Notes under the pieces: generated by a model | Databases searched by the model: none | What the model was told of the DNA's origin: nothing | Seen by the model: only the letters and a program-made list of their open reading frames with translations | Made by a program: the position numbers and the translations under genes | Shown: one piece after another, positions 52,556-61,055 of the stretch | Layout: every line of letters starts with the position of its first letter | Position numbering within the stretch: position 1 is the stretch's first letter | Source: Clostridium tyrobutyricum DSM 2637 = ATCC 25755 = JCM 11008 | Lineage (GTDB): Bacteria > Bacillota > Clostridia > Clostridiales > Clostridiaceae | DNA: 64,000 bases | Reading direction: 5' to 3' | NCBI RefSeq assembly: GCF_000359585.1 | Contig: NZ_APMH01000005.1 | Span: 88,460-152,459 of the forward strand

Positions 52556-54411
52556 TGATATGTGTTTATGATAAAAAGACTGCCAAAGGGAACTTTGATA
52601 ATAATGGCCTTGGAATCTTAAGTGAAGCCATAAGCTGTTATATTACTGAAGAACTAAATGGAGATTATTCCTTAGAGCTAGAGTATCCTTCTAATTCTAA
52701 AAAATCAAAGTATCTGGTTGAATGGAATATTATCAGGGCAAAGGATCAGCTCTTTAGAATATATAAGGTAGAGAAAAGCAGTGATAGCAAAAATGTAATT
52801 AAGGTATGGGCAAAGCATATATTCTATGACCTCTCTTATTATTTTATAGAAAATATGAAAGCCGAAAACTGCAGTGTAAAAACAGCTTTGGAAAAATCTT
52901 TAGTAGGAGATTTGATAACCATATATTCTGCAGACAGCGATATTATAATTTCAAACTCCATAAGCGTTACGGAGAAAAATCCTGTGGAAGCCATATTTTC
53001 AATAATTGATATATGGGGATGCGGAGAACTTAAAAGAGACAATTTTGATATCAAGATATTAAAAACTATAGGTAGTGATGCAGGAGTTCTCATTGCCCAG
53101 GGTAAGAATATAACAGGATTGAAGTTTAATATAGATACAACAAGTGTTGTGACGAAACTCTATCCCTTAGGTAAAAATGGTGTAAAGCTTACTGAAAAAT
53201 ATATAAGCGTGCCTAACTGGAACAGTGACGATTATCCGCCTTTTCCCATAATAAAAAAGGTGGAATTCAAGGATGCAGAAGATGAGGTCACATTAAGGCT
53301 GCTGGCACAGGAGGCGGCAGAGGTAATAGGTTTAAGCAGGGTTAACATTGATGTGGATTTTGTTGAACTCAGCAGGACAAAGGAGTATGAAAATTATAAA
53401 CATCTCCAGACAGTAAGCATAGGAGATCTGGTTATAGTAAGGCACAAAGATTTTGGTATTGATGTGAAAGTACCTGTAATTAAAATAAAGAAGGATGTCT
53501 TAACAGGTGTAAATGCTGAAGTTGAACTGGGACAGCCCAAGGACAGCATATTTAACAAGCTTGATACGGCAAATATTAAAACAACCCTGGATGAACTGGG
53601 AAATAAGGTGGCCGCATCTTTCAGCTCAATGCTTTATTATGCCAATCCTGTGCCGCTGACTGTAGGTACGTCGCCTGTCGAGCCGGTTTATCTTGGGATA
53701 ACGGCAGTGGCGGATACAAATCTGTCAATGAATTTCAGCATGTACTGCACAGCAGAAAGTTCATGCACAATAACAATTCAGATTCAGCTGGACAATGAGG
53801 ATATTGTATTTACACCCAGGCAGAAATTGCAGCAGGGGGATAATGTTATAGGTATGCCTCTTGGAATACCTCAGGTTCAGCAGGGAGCACATTATATAGC
53901 GGTGTTTTTAAAGGTGGATACAAGTACAGTAAATATACCAATGTTCAATCTTCAGTGTATGATTGACGGAAGAAATCTCCAGGGTGGATTAAGTGCCCAA
54001 CACCCGCATGCAGAATGTCTTGAGAGTCAGAAACTTGTGAATATAAACAGCTTGTATTTAAGCAAAGTAAAAAGTAAATGTATAAAAACAGAAATGCAAA
54101 TACCTGTTATTTCTACATTGAGTGTTTACAAAACAGCAGATATATCAGCAATTACTAGTGGAAAGCAGATGAGTACAAATCATGACATTTCAATTAAAAA
54201 GTATGGGGATATTCTGTATTTTACCCAACAGTACAAGTACAGATATTCAATAGATGAAAATGTATTAATACTGGATAGTGATGGACTTTATTTCAGAACA
54301 GTTTATGAAGAAGTGGCAGCTGATGAAACAATAGACTCAGGTAAAATGTACAGCTTTGAACTTCTGGACAGCGGTAATTTTAAAGGAATTGAAAAACTGG
54401 AGGTGAAATAA
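52555..54411 (+). CDS. Tail endopeptidase/tail spike (Tal-like) protein
   Basis: Protein of 618 aa. The first 340 residues match the prophage endopeptidase tail family: ICVYDKKTAKGNFDNNGLGILSEAISCYITEELNGDYSLELEYP. The rest is beta-rich and probably contacts the cell surface. ATG 52555 overlaps the Dit stop by one base; an in-frame GTG at 52546 is an alternative start. It forms the tail tip used for cell contact and peptidoglycan penetration. Confidence 0.88.
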   Translation: MICVYDKKTAKGNFDNNGLGILSEAISCYITEELNGDYSLELEYPSNSKKSKYLVEWNIIRAKDQLFRIYKVEKSSDSKNVIKVWAKHIFYDLSYYFIENMKAENCSVKTALEKSLVGDLITIYSADSDIIISNSISVTEKNPVEAIFSIIDIWGCGELKRDNFDIKILKTIGSDAGVLIAQGKNITGLKFNIDTTSVVTKLYPLGKNGVKLTEKYISVPNWNSDDYPPFPIIKKVEFKDAEDEVTLRLLAQEAAEVIGLSRVNIDVDFVELSRTKEYENYKHLQTVSIGDLVIVRHKDFGIDVKVPVIKIKKDVLTGVNAEVELGQPKDSIFNKLDTANIKTTLDELGNKVAASFSSMLYYANPVPLTVGTSPVEPVYLGITAVADTNLSMNFSMYCTAESSCTITIQIQLDNEDIVFTPRQKLQQGDNVIGMPLGIPQVQQGAHYIAVFLKVDTSTVNIPMFNLQCMIDGRNLQGGLSAQHPHAECLESQKLVNINSLYLSKVKSKCIKTEMQIPVISTLSVYKTADISAITSGKQMSTNHDISIKKYGDILYFTQQYKYRYSIDENVLILDSDGLYFRTVYEEVAADETIDSGKMYSFELLDSGNFKGIEKLEVK

Positions 54412-55539
54412 TTGGGCATATACACTGCAGCTGTGATTTCTCCAAAGGGAAACAGCGGCATGACTTTGTTGAGTTCTCATAATGATGACAGCACAGTTAG
54501 TTTCCCGGACATTGGTTTCGATTTTTTCTATAATGGAACAAACTGCAGAACTGCAATCAGCATAAGCGGAAATTCCTGGGTTGGTTTCACCGGTGCAGCT
54601 GAACAGCTTAAAATAAACAGGAGAGATGCCGGGGCAGATAATATCTACTATGCAAAAGAAACAGTGAACGGCAGACCAACATTCAGAATCAGGTGGGAAG
54701 GACATCAGAGCTACAGCAGCTGGGGCATTCTTGATCTTGTGTGGGAACTTATACTGTTTGATGACAGTGCCATGGTGCTTGTCATTGATAAAATACCTAA
54801 TACAGGTACTAACTCCTTTGCAAATCCTGTGCTTGGGACTACTGCTTTAACTCTTGAAAACAGTAAATCCTATGCTTTTATCCCCGGGCAGGAACAGGGA
54901 AAAGCATATACTGTCAAGGAAGGTTCCTATATTCAAACCGATATAAAATATCTTATAGCTGACGGAAGTGATATCAAGCACTGGGATAGTGTAAGCGAAA
55001 GCTATGTCAAAGTTTCAGAACTTCCGCTGACAGCAGAGAAATTTCAAACCTATGGCGATGATGTCTGCCGCAAAGAAAGAACAGGACTTGTATATTCATC
55101 TCCGGTCTTAAAAATATGGTCGCCTTCAGAAGAACTGCCTGCGCCAAAAATAATCCAGACAATTGTTCCTAAACCTGTAATAGTAAGAATGCTGGAGGAT
55201 ATTTCATTTAGTGAAGCCTATATACAGGATATCACAAATGTTGTATTGACTGTTGACAGCACGGGCAGTGGAATTATAGCTTTTATAGTGAGTACAGACA
55301 GTGGAGTTTCGTGGAAAGTATGGGACGGAAGTTCGTGGATACTGGTGGATATAACAAATATGCAGGATGTAAAATCAAAAGGAATGTCTGCTGCAGTTCT
55401 TCAGGGAATTAGTGAAGCACAGTGGACATCTCTTGGACTTTCAGATAAGAGGATAAGATTTGCCTGGTATATGGAAGTTAGTTCAAGTACGGATATTTTA
55501 AAATTAAAAGAATTGAGGATTAATTATAGTCTTCTGTAG
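54412..55539 (+). CDS. Tail tip or receptor-binding-associated protein
   Basis: Protein of 375 aa from TTG 54412, set by GGAGGTG. The sequence is beta-rich: FPDIGFDFFYNGTNCRTAISISGNSWVGFTGAA and FRIRWEGHQSYSSWGILDLVWELILFDDSAMVLVIDKI suggest carbohydrate-binding folds. No catalytic motif seen. Its place after the Tal-like gene suggests a tail tip or fibre part. It precedes the inserted ASCH cassette. Confidence 0.65.
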   Translation: MGIYTAAVISPKGNSGMTLLSSHNDDSTVSFPDIGFDFFYNGTNCRTAISISGNSWVGFTGAAEQLKINRRDAGADNIYYAKETVNGRPTFRIRWEGHQSYSSWGILDLVWELILFDDSAMVLVIDKIPNTGTNSFANPVLGTTALTLENSKSYAFIPGQEQGKAYTVKEGSYIQTDIKYLIADGSDIKHWDSVSESYVKVSELPLTAEKFQTYGDDVCRKERTGLVYSSPVLKIWSPSEELPAPKIIQTIVPKPVIVRMLEDISFSEAYIQDITNVVLTVDSTGSGIIAFIVSTDSGVSWKVWDGSSWILVDITNMQDVKSKGMSAAVLQGISEAQWTSLGLSDKRIRFAWYMEVSSSTDILKLKELRINYSLL

Positions 55540-55702
55540 TAGAAGACATATAGCGCCTACTATGATGAATGTAAAGAATGGCTAATGTAATATTAGAAAG
55601 TCAAAATATTTACTTTTTATGAATATAATGATGTGAAAATATGATAAAATGTTAATAATGGTTATGCTAAGGACATAAAAAATAGACTTAATTGCATGGA
55701 TC

Positions 55703-55732
55703 GTGTAAAGATGTAAACGCAATTATTTACAC
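55703..55732. promoter_or_regulatory. Inverted repeat upstream of the ASCH cassette
   Basis: GTGTAAA (55703-55709) and TTTACAC (55726-55732) form a 7-bp inverted repeat, with TGTAAA also at 55712-55717. It lies in the 343-bp gene-free spacer 55540-55882. A likely operator or regulatory site for the cassette; the spacer is otherwise very A/T-rich with no other clear signal. Confidence 0.45.
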
Positions 55733-55882
55733 TAAATCGAACATATGTTACTATAAATAATAGAATAACTGATGTAGTTTATTTTTCAAAAATCTAAATT
55801 TCATGAAAAGGGATATATTCAAATTAAAATTATTAAATTTAAACATAATAGAACAAAAGAACAAATTAGGTGGTTTATTGTT

Positions 55883-56233
55883 GTGTTACATGAAATGAAA
55901 TTAAGATCCGAAGAGTTTAGTAGCGTAAAATATAATAATAAGATAATGGAAGTTCGGCTTAATGATGAGAAAAGAAGAAAAATTAATGTGGGAGATAAAA
56001 TAATATTTTATAGGCTTCCAGAACTAACTGAGTCAGTCTTGGTAAAGGTTAAAAGAATATATAAATTTTTAACTTTCAAAGAATTATATGATAGGTTTCC
56101 TTCTTCATATTTTGGATATGGTAATTTAGATATATATCAAATATTAAATAAAATCTATAGTATATATTCACCAAGACAGGAAAAAGAAAAGGGGGTAGTT
56201 GCAATAATGTTTCAAGTCGAAAAATATAAATAA
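55883..56233 (+). CDS. ASCH-domain protein, cassette gene 1
   Basis: Protein of 116 aa from GTG 55883 behind TAGGTGG. It has the ASCH pattern: EFSSVKYNNKIMEVRLNDEKRRKINVGDKIIFYRLPE, where the Glu-Val-Arg segment and Gly-Asp-x-Ile-x-Phe mark the PUA-like barrel. ASCH domains bind RNA or modified nucleotides and some hydrolyse acetylcytidine. First gene of a four-gene insertion in the tail region, much more A/T-rich than the tail genes. Confidence 0.7.
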   Translation: MLHEMKLRSEEFSSVKYNNKIMEVRLNDEKRRKINVGDKIIFYRLPELTESVLVKVKRIYKFLTFKELYDRFPSSYFGYGNLDIYQILNKIYSIYSPRQEKEKGVVAIMFQVEKYK

Positions 56234-56275
56234 TATGTTAAAATAGTATTATTTATGATAATGGGGGAAGAAGAT

Positions 56276-57325
56276 ATGGACGTTATTGAGAGAAAAAAGT
56301 TTAGTGAAATTAATTTAGAAGATGATTTCTTTAATAGTTTGAAGGATGATTATCCTGGTTTTGACATATGGTTTAATAAAAAATCCAAAAAAGATGAGAG
56401 TGCGTTTATTTTAGATGACAATGGTATTCAGGGCTTTTTATATTTAAAAGAAGAGAATGATGATGATACTTCGATTATACCGAATTTAAGAAAGCAGAGA
56501 AGATTGAAAGTTGGAACGTTTAAAATTAATGCACATGGTACTAAGCTCGGTGAAAGATTTATAAAAATAATAATTGATGAAATGTTCAAGAAAAGTTATA
56601 AAGAAGCATATGTTACGATTTTTAAAAAACATGATTCTTTAATAAGTCTATTATTAAAATATGGATTTGAACATTATGGAATTAAGAATAGTAAGGCGGG
56701 CATTGAAGACGTATATTTTAAGTATTCACAAAAAGTATATGAAGATATTTTTTTAGATTATCCAAAAATTAATATTAAAAATAATAAAAAATTTATGCTA
56801 TCGATATTCCCAAAATATCATACTAGAATGTTTCCAAACTCTCAACTTAAAACCGAGAAAGATCATGTTGTAGAAGATACGGCATTTACAAATAGTATAC
56901 AAAAAATATATCTTTCTGGTGCTAATCTAAGTGCGTATGAGAAAGGTGATATAATAGTTATTTATAGAACAGCTGATAAAGGGAAAAAAGCAGAGTATTC
57001 CTCTGTAGCTACTTCTATATGTGTTATTAATCAAATTAAACATATAAGTGAATTTAAAGATTACAATGAGTTCTATAAATATTGTGCTAAACATAGTGTT
57101 TTTGATGAGAGTGAATTAAAATGTTTTTGGAAGACTAAAAAGTATAAGTATTTAGTAAAGATGTTATATAGTATAGCTTTAAATAAAAGGATTATTAGAC
57201 GAAAATTAATAGAAGAGGTTGGAATAGATAGAGAACAACGCTGGGTAGCGGTACAATTAAGTGATAAAAAATTTCAAAAAATATTAGAATTAGGTGAGGT
57301 AGATGAAAGTTTTATTATCGATTAA
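56276..57325 (+). CDS. GNAT acetyltransferase-ASCH/PUA-like fusion, cassette gene 2
   Basis: Protein of 349 aa from ATG 56276 behind GGGGGAAG. Residues 1-165 look like a GNAT domain: GIQGFLYLKEE, then KVGTFKINAHGTKLGERFIKIIIDEMF with the G-x-x-x-G acetyl-CoA loop, and LISLLLKYGFEHYG. Residues 190-300 carry an ASCH/EVE-like barrel (IYLSGANLSAYEKGDIIVIYRTAD). It may acetylate an RNA, nucleotide or protein bound by the barrel. It overlaps the next ASCH gene by 23 nt. Substrate unknown. Confidence 0.68.
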   Translation: MDVIERKKFSEINLEDDFFNSLKDDYPGFDIWFNKKSKKDESAFILDDNGIQGFLYLKEENDDDTSIIPNLRKQRRLKVGTFKINAHGTKLGERFIKIIIDEMFKKSYKEAYVTIFKKHDSLISLLLKYGFEHYGIKNSKAGIEDVYFKYSQKVYEDIFLDYPKINIKNNKKFMLSIFPKYHTRMFPNSQLKTEKDHVVEDTAFTNSIQKIYLSGANLSAYEKGDIIVIYRTADKGKKAEYSSVATSICVINQIKHISEFKDYNEFYKYCAKHSVFDESELKCFWKTKKYKYLVKMLYSIALNKRIIRRKLIEEVGIDREQRWVAVQLSDKKFQKILELGEVDESFIID

Positions 57326-57677
57326 GCCACAATATGCGGAAAAAATTTTTATGGGAGAAAAAAAGTATGAGTATAGAAGAAACTTATTTAAAAGGGAAGG
57401 TATAAAAACAATTGTAGTATATGCTACAAAACCAGTAGGTAAAGTTATAGGTGAATTTGAAATTGATGATATATTAAGAGGAAATCCAAATTCGATATGG
57501 GAACAAACTAAGCTGTATTCCGGAATCGATGAGAATTCGTACATGAAATATTTTTCAAAAAGAGAAAATGGATTTGCGATTGCAATAAAAAAAACTAAAG
57601 TATATAAAAAACCATTAGAATTAGAAGAATTAAATCCAAAGATAAAATATCCGCCACAATCATTTATGTACCTTTAG
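57303..57677 (+). CDS. ASCH-domain protein, cassette gene 3
   Basis: Protein of 124 aa: LLSIKPQYAEKIFMGEKKYEYRRNLFKREGIKTIVVYATKPVGKVIGEFEIDDIL. This is the ASCH consensus: S-I-K-P-x-Y-A-x-x-I followed by G-x-K-x-x-E-x-R and YATxPxxxxxGEF. It probably binds RNA or a nucleotide. TTAGGTGAGG in the end of the fusion gene serves as the ribosome site, so the two are coupled. It differs from cassette gene 1 and is not a simple duplicate. Confidence 0.8.
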   Translation: MKVLLSIKPQYAEKIFMGEKKYEYRRNLFKREGIKTIVVYATKPVGKVIGEFEIDDILRGNPNSIWEQTKLYSGIDENSYMKYFSKRENGFAIAIKKTKVYKKPLELEELNPKIKYPPQSFMYL

Positions 57678-57696
57678 ATGGGGAGGGCTTTGATTA

Positions 57697-58245
57697 ATGA
57701 ATAGTGATTTTGATAAAAAGGTTATTTTTGTTGGAGGTATACATGGTGTTGGAAAAACTACTTTATGCGAGGAAATATCTAAAAAGATATCATTAAAACA
57801 TTATTCGGCAAGTGAATTAATATCAAATTTAAAATCTGAAAATATAACAAAAAATAAAGAAGTTAGCAATGTGAGAGAAAATCAAAATATTTTGCTTGAA
57901 TCTGTTGACAGATATCTTAATAATGAAGAATACTATTTATTAGATGGACATTTTTGCTTATTAAATCGTGATGAAAATATAGTTGAGGTTCCTTTTAATA
58001 CATTTAGGTTATTAGGATTAAAGGCTATAATAGTTTTGGTAGATCACGAATCACAAATATTAAAAAGGTTAGTTGATAGAGATGCAAAAAGTTACTCTAT
58101 TGATTTTATGAAAGAATTTCAGAAAAAAGAGATATATTATGCAAAAGAGGTTGCTATACGCATTGGAGTTAGATATAAAGTTATTAATAAAACATCTGAT
58201 GTTAATGAGACATTAGAATTTATTACCAGTATTATAAATAAGTAG
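57697..58245 (+). CDS. P-loop kinase-like protein, cassette gene 4
   Basis: Protein of 182 aa. KKVIFVGGIHGVGKTTLCEEISKKI is a Walker A motif near the N-terminus; YYLLDGHFCLLNRD is the Walker B region and IVLVDHESQILKRLVDRDAKSYSIDF a lid-like Arg/Lys segment. It looks like an adenylate/nucleotide or small-molecule kinase rather than a motor ATPase. GGGGAGG lies upstream. Last gene of the cassette; a terminator follows within about 215 bp. Confidence 0.78.
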   Translation: MNSDFDKKVIFVGGIHGVGKTTLCEEISKKISLKHYSASELISNLKSENITKNKEVSNVRENQNILLESVDRYLNNEEYYLLDGHFCLLNRDENIVEVPFNTFRLLGLKAIIVLVDHESQILKRLVDRDAKSYSIDFMKEFQKKEIYYAKEVAIRIGVRYKVINKTSDVNETLEFITSIINK

Positions 58246-58423
58246 GTAAGTGATTTGAAGATGTAAAATGAATGTCTTTTATAACTAGTTCTTAGGGAAA
58301 CAGTGTAATATGTAAGTTTTCTATTGTAGTTAATGAAAAAATAATAAATCTGGAAGATATAAGAACCAAGTATATTTGTTAATTTATAAGGGATTTTTAT
58401 TGACAATCTACAAATTTATTAGG

Positions 58424-58461
58424 ATACCGTATTATTCATAGTTGAATCTTACGGTATTTTT
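58424..58461 (+). terminator. Terminator between the ASCH cassette and tail gene
   Basis: ATACCGTA (58424-58431) pairs with TACGGTAT (58450-58457), followed by T residues. It lies in the 246-bp spacer 58246-58491, which otherwise has a TTGACA-like element at 58400-58405 and no gene. It closes the cassette. Confidence 0.75.
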
Positions 58462-58491
58462 ATATTTAAAATATCAGAGAGGGGGAATTCT

Positions 58492-59844
58492 ATGCCATAT
58501 AAGCAAAGCTTGGCATACAGCAAAGACCTAATAAAAGGTACTAAAATAGAAGTATTGAAGAAAAAACTGATACTGCCTTTCACAGGAACGGCTACAGTAA
58601 AGCTGTATGATTCACTTACTGGAAAACAGACATATGAAGCTGAAAGTGAAAACAGGATATCCGCCGTATTTGGCAATATAGCTTATATTGATGGCTTCTA
58701 TTATCCTATGCTGGATAATAATCAGGATAATCTGCTCACCCGAATATATACAACTTATCCGTTCAGGATAATGGTTCTTACTACGGGAGATATCGCAGAA
58801 GATCCTTATGATTATTTCACCTGGGGAAATATTATAGGTTATGCTGACAGCATATATAAGTACAGCAGCAGTGACAGCTTAAAGGGTAATGTAAATAATG
58901 TTGAAACAACAAGAAATGAAAACACAAAACATTATGTTATGGATTTTCCAACAAATGCAGCCAACGGAACTTTTAAAAGCATATACTGGACCGGCGGAGC
59001 AGGAGTTGGAAGCAGTGCTCAAAGTCCGAAGATAAATTCACTGTATACCAAGAGAACTTTAGAAGCAGGCAGCAGTGGAAACTACCTTCCTGACCATAAT
59101 CTGTGTACAGATGAAACAAATCTTTATGCATTGAAGATTAACTCAGTAACACTATATGTATATGACAAGATTACAGGTGACAAGAAAAGTGATATAACTC
59201 TCCCTGCAGCTGCTAAAGCTATAGCGTATGACGGTACAAATTTCTGGATACTTATAAGTGACGGTTCTTTTAAAAAGCTGGATAAAAATTTTACTGTAGT
59301 AGAATCATATCCTAAAAGTGCTGCAATTCCAGGTGAACTTGTATCAGGTGTGCATTATTATGATATAGCAGTAAATGCTGCCAATGTGTATATAACGTAC
59401 AATGGCTGCACGGATTCCTCAGGTTCAAGTTCCAAATATAAAAGCTGTATAGCAAAATATAATAAAGATGGAACTTTTTCAAGCAAAGCTGAAATATACA
59501 CAGGAAGTTCAGGCAATATTATTTTAACTAAAATACCCAATAATAAATTTTGGGTAATGATAAATTATGGCACTTGTCTTCAGCTTAACAGCGATATGAG
59601 CATTTACGGCACTTCAAATTTTACATCTACTGATTACGATAGTATTGCATGGGATGAAGATACATCAACCTTGTTTACAGCTGGCGATAGTAATTATGGA
59701 GAGTTAAAGCAGCAGTATATCGTTCCGGCTTCAGCACATACACTACTTCCGGAGGCAATAACCAAAACCCCGACAAATACTATGAAAATACAATATGATT
59801 TTACCTGTGACTATGTATATCCGCTGGATATGTCGCAGCATTAA
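58492..59844 (+). CDS. Tail fibre/receptor-binding protein, beta-propeller-like
   Basis: Protein of 450 aa. The middle has repeated blade-like segments: ETNLYALKINSVTLYVYDKITGDKKSDITLP, KAIAYDGTNFWILISDGSFKKLDKNF, YDIAVNAANVYITYNGC and NSDMSIYG. These resemble beta-propeller repeats used for glycan binding. GAGAGGGGG precedes ATG 58492. Its place before the holin fits a host-recognition protein. No enzyme motif seen. Confidence 0.72.
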   Translation: MPYKQSLAYSKDLIKGTKIEVLKKKLILPFTGTATVKLYDSLTGKQTYEAESENRISAVFGNIAYIDGFYYPMLDNNQDNLLTRIYTTYPFRIMVLTTGDIAEDPYDYFTWGNIIGYADSIYKYSSSDSLKGNVNNVETTRNENTKHYVMDFPTNAANGTFKSIYWTGGAGVGSSAQSPKINSLYTKRTLEAGSSGNYLPDHNLCTDETNLYALKINSVTLYVYDKITGDKKSDITLPAAAKAIAYDGTNFWILISDGSFKKLDKNFTVVESYPKSAAIPGELVSGVHYYDIAVNAANVYITYNGCTDSSGSSSKYKSCIAKYNKDGTFSSKAEIYTGSSGNIILTKIPNNKFWVMINYGTCLQLNSDMSIYGTSNFTSTDYDSIAWDEDTSTLFTAGDSNYGELKQQYIVPASAHTLLPEAITKTPTNTMKIQYDFTCDYVYPLDMSQH

Positions 59845-59864
59845 TAACATGTGGAGGAGATAAA

Positions 59865-60269
59865 GTGAAAAATTTAATTAATAGTTTTCAATTAATATTT
59901 GCGGTCATTGGAGCATATACCGGGTGGTTTCTGGGAGGCTTCGATGGCTTTTTGTATGCACTGGTTACTTTTGTGGCAGTTGATTATATAACAGGACTTA
60001 TGTCAGCAGTTCTTGAGAAAAAGCTTTCAAGTGAAATTGGCTTCAGGGGAATATTTAAAAAGATACTTATATTTGTACTCGTGGGAATAGGAAATATAAT
60101 AGACGTGCATTTGGTTAAAAACGGTAGTGCAATACGCACTGCTGTTATTTTTTTCTACATTTCCAATGAAGGTATCAGTATAATGGAAAATTCAGCTAAG
60201 GTTGGACTTCCTGTACCTGAAAAACTGAAGAATATTTTAGAACAGATAAATGAGAGGAGAGATAAATAA
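59865..60269 (+). CDS. Phage holin, Cph1 family
   Basis: Protein of 134 aa with three hydrophobic segments: FAVIGAYTGWFLGGFDGFLYALVTFVAVDYITGLMSAVL, KILIFVLVGIGNIIDVHLV and TAVIFFYISNEGISIMENSAKVG. The ISNEGISIMEN motif is typical of the Cph1/TcdE-like holins. It makes membrane holes for the amidase. GTG start at 59865 behind GGAGG. It overlaps the amidase start by one base. Confidence 0.94.
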   Translation: MKNLINSFQLIFAVIGAYTGWFLGGFDGFLYALVTFVAVDYITGLMSAVLEKKLSSEIGFRGIFKKILIFVLVGIGNIIDVHLVKNGSAIRTAVIFFYISNEGISIMENSAKVGLPVPEKLKNILEQINERRDK

Positions 60270-60970
60270 TGGCAAGATTATGTTTTGATTATGGACACGG
60301 CGGTTCGGACAGCGGTGCCTGCTATAAAGGCAGAAAAGAAAGTGCTGATGTATTGAGTATAGGAAAAGCTATAGCGGCGGAAGTCAGAAAATACGGAATA
60401 ACTGTTGATGAAACAAGAATTTCAGATGTCACAGTGAGTCTTGGAGCGAGGAGCAGTTTTGAAAACAGAAGTACTTATGATTATTTCATATCTTTTCACA
60501 GGAATGCATACCAGCCTGAAAAAGCCAGAGGAGTGGAAACTTATACCTATCTAAACGCAGGAACAAAGGCTAAAGCACTGGCACAAAGCATACAGACCTT
60601 CCTTGCAGCTTTAGGTTTTATAAACAGGGGAGTTAAAACTGCGAACTTCCATGTTCTCAGGGAGACCAAGGCACCTGCTGTTTTAATTGAGGTTGGCTTT
60701 ATTGACAATAGTGTAGATAATAATCTGTTTGATGTAAAGAGAAATGAAATAATAAGGGTGATAGCCAAAGCTATATTATCCCAGCTAGGAATCAGTTATA
60801 CAGAAAAAATACCGGCAAAGACTTCAATGCCTCCAAAGCAGATATCCACTGGAAAAACTGCTTATAGAGTTATGGCAGGTTCTTTTTCATCAAGACAAAA
60901 TGCCGAAGTTCAACTAAAGAAACTTAAGACCGCCGGCTTTGATGCTGTGATTATGACATTCAGTAAATAG
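60269..60970 (+). CDS. N-acetylmuramoyl-L-alanine amidase with SPOR domain (endolysin)
   Basis: Protein of 233 aa. The Amidase_3 domain (residues 1-175) has zinc ligands in CFDYGHGGSDSGA, RKESADVLSIG and SFHRNAY, plus EVGFIDN. The C-terminal SPOR domain reads TAYRVMAGSFSSRQNAEVQLKKLKTAGFDAVI and binds septal peptidoglycan. It lyses the host at the end of growth, with the holin. GAGAGGAGA lies just upstream. Confidence 0.95.
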   Translation: MARLCFDYGHGGSDSGACYKGRKESADVLSIGKAIAAEVRKYGITVDETRISDVTVSLGARSSFENRSTYDYFISFHRNAYQPEKARGVETYTYLNAGTKAKALAQSIQTFLAALGFINRGVKTANFHVLRETKAPAVLIEVGFIDNSVDNNLFDVKRNEIIRVIAKAILSQLGISYTEKIPAKTSMPPKQISTGKTAYRVMAGSFSSRQNAEVQLKKLKTAGFDAVIMTFSK

Positions 60971-61000
60971 TCCTTTTACATTCATATGACTTGACTTCTA

Positions 61001-61036
61001 TCAGGTTCAGAGTGATGTATAGTAATACAAATTTGA
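61001..61036 (+). promoter_or_regulatory. Conserved hairpin element, copy 3
   Basis: TCAGGTT (61001-61007) pairs with AATTTGA (61030-61036) with two G-U pairs; the loop includes AGAGTGATGTATAGTAATAC, almost that of copies 1 and 2. AAGGAG follows, then the recombinase start at 61056. The stem differs fully from the other copies, so the loop sequence is what is kept. Confidence 0.65.
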
Positions 61037-61055
61037 CAGAAAGGAGTGGAAGCCT

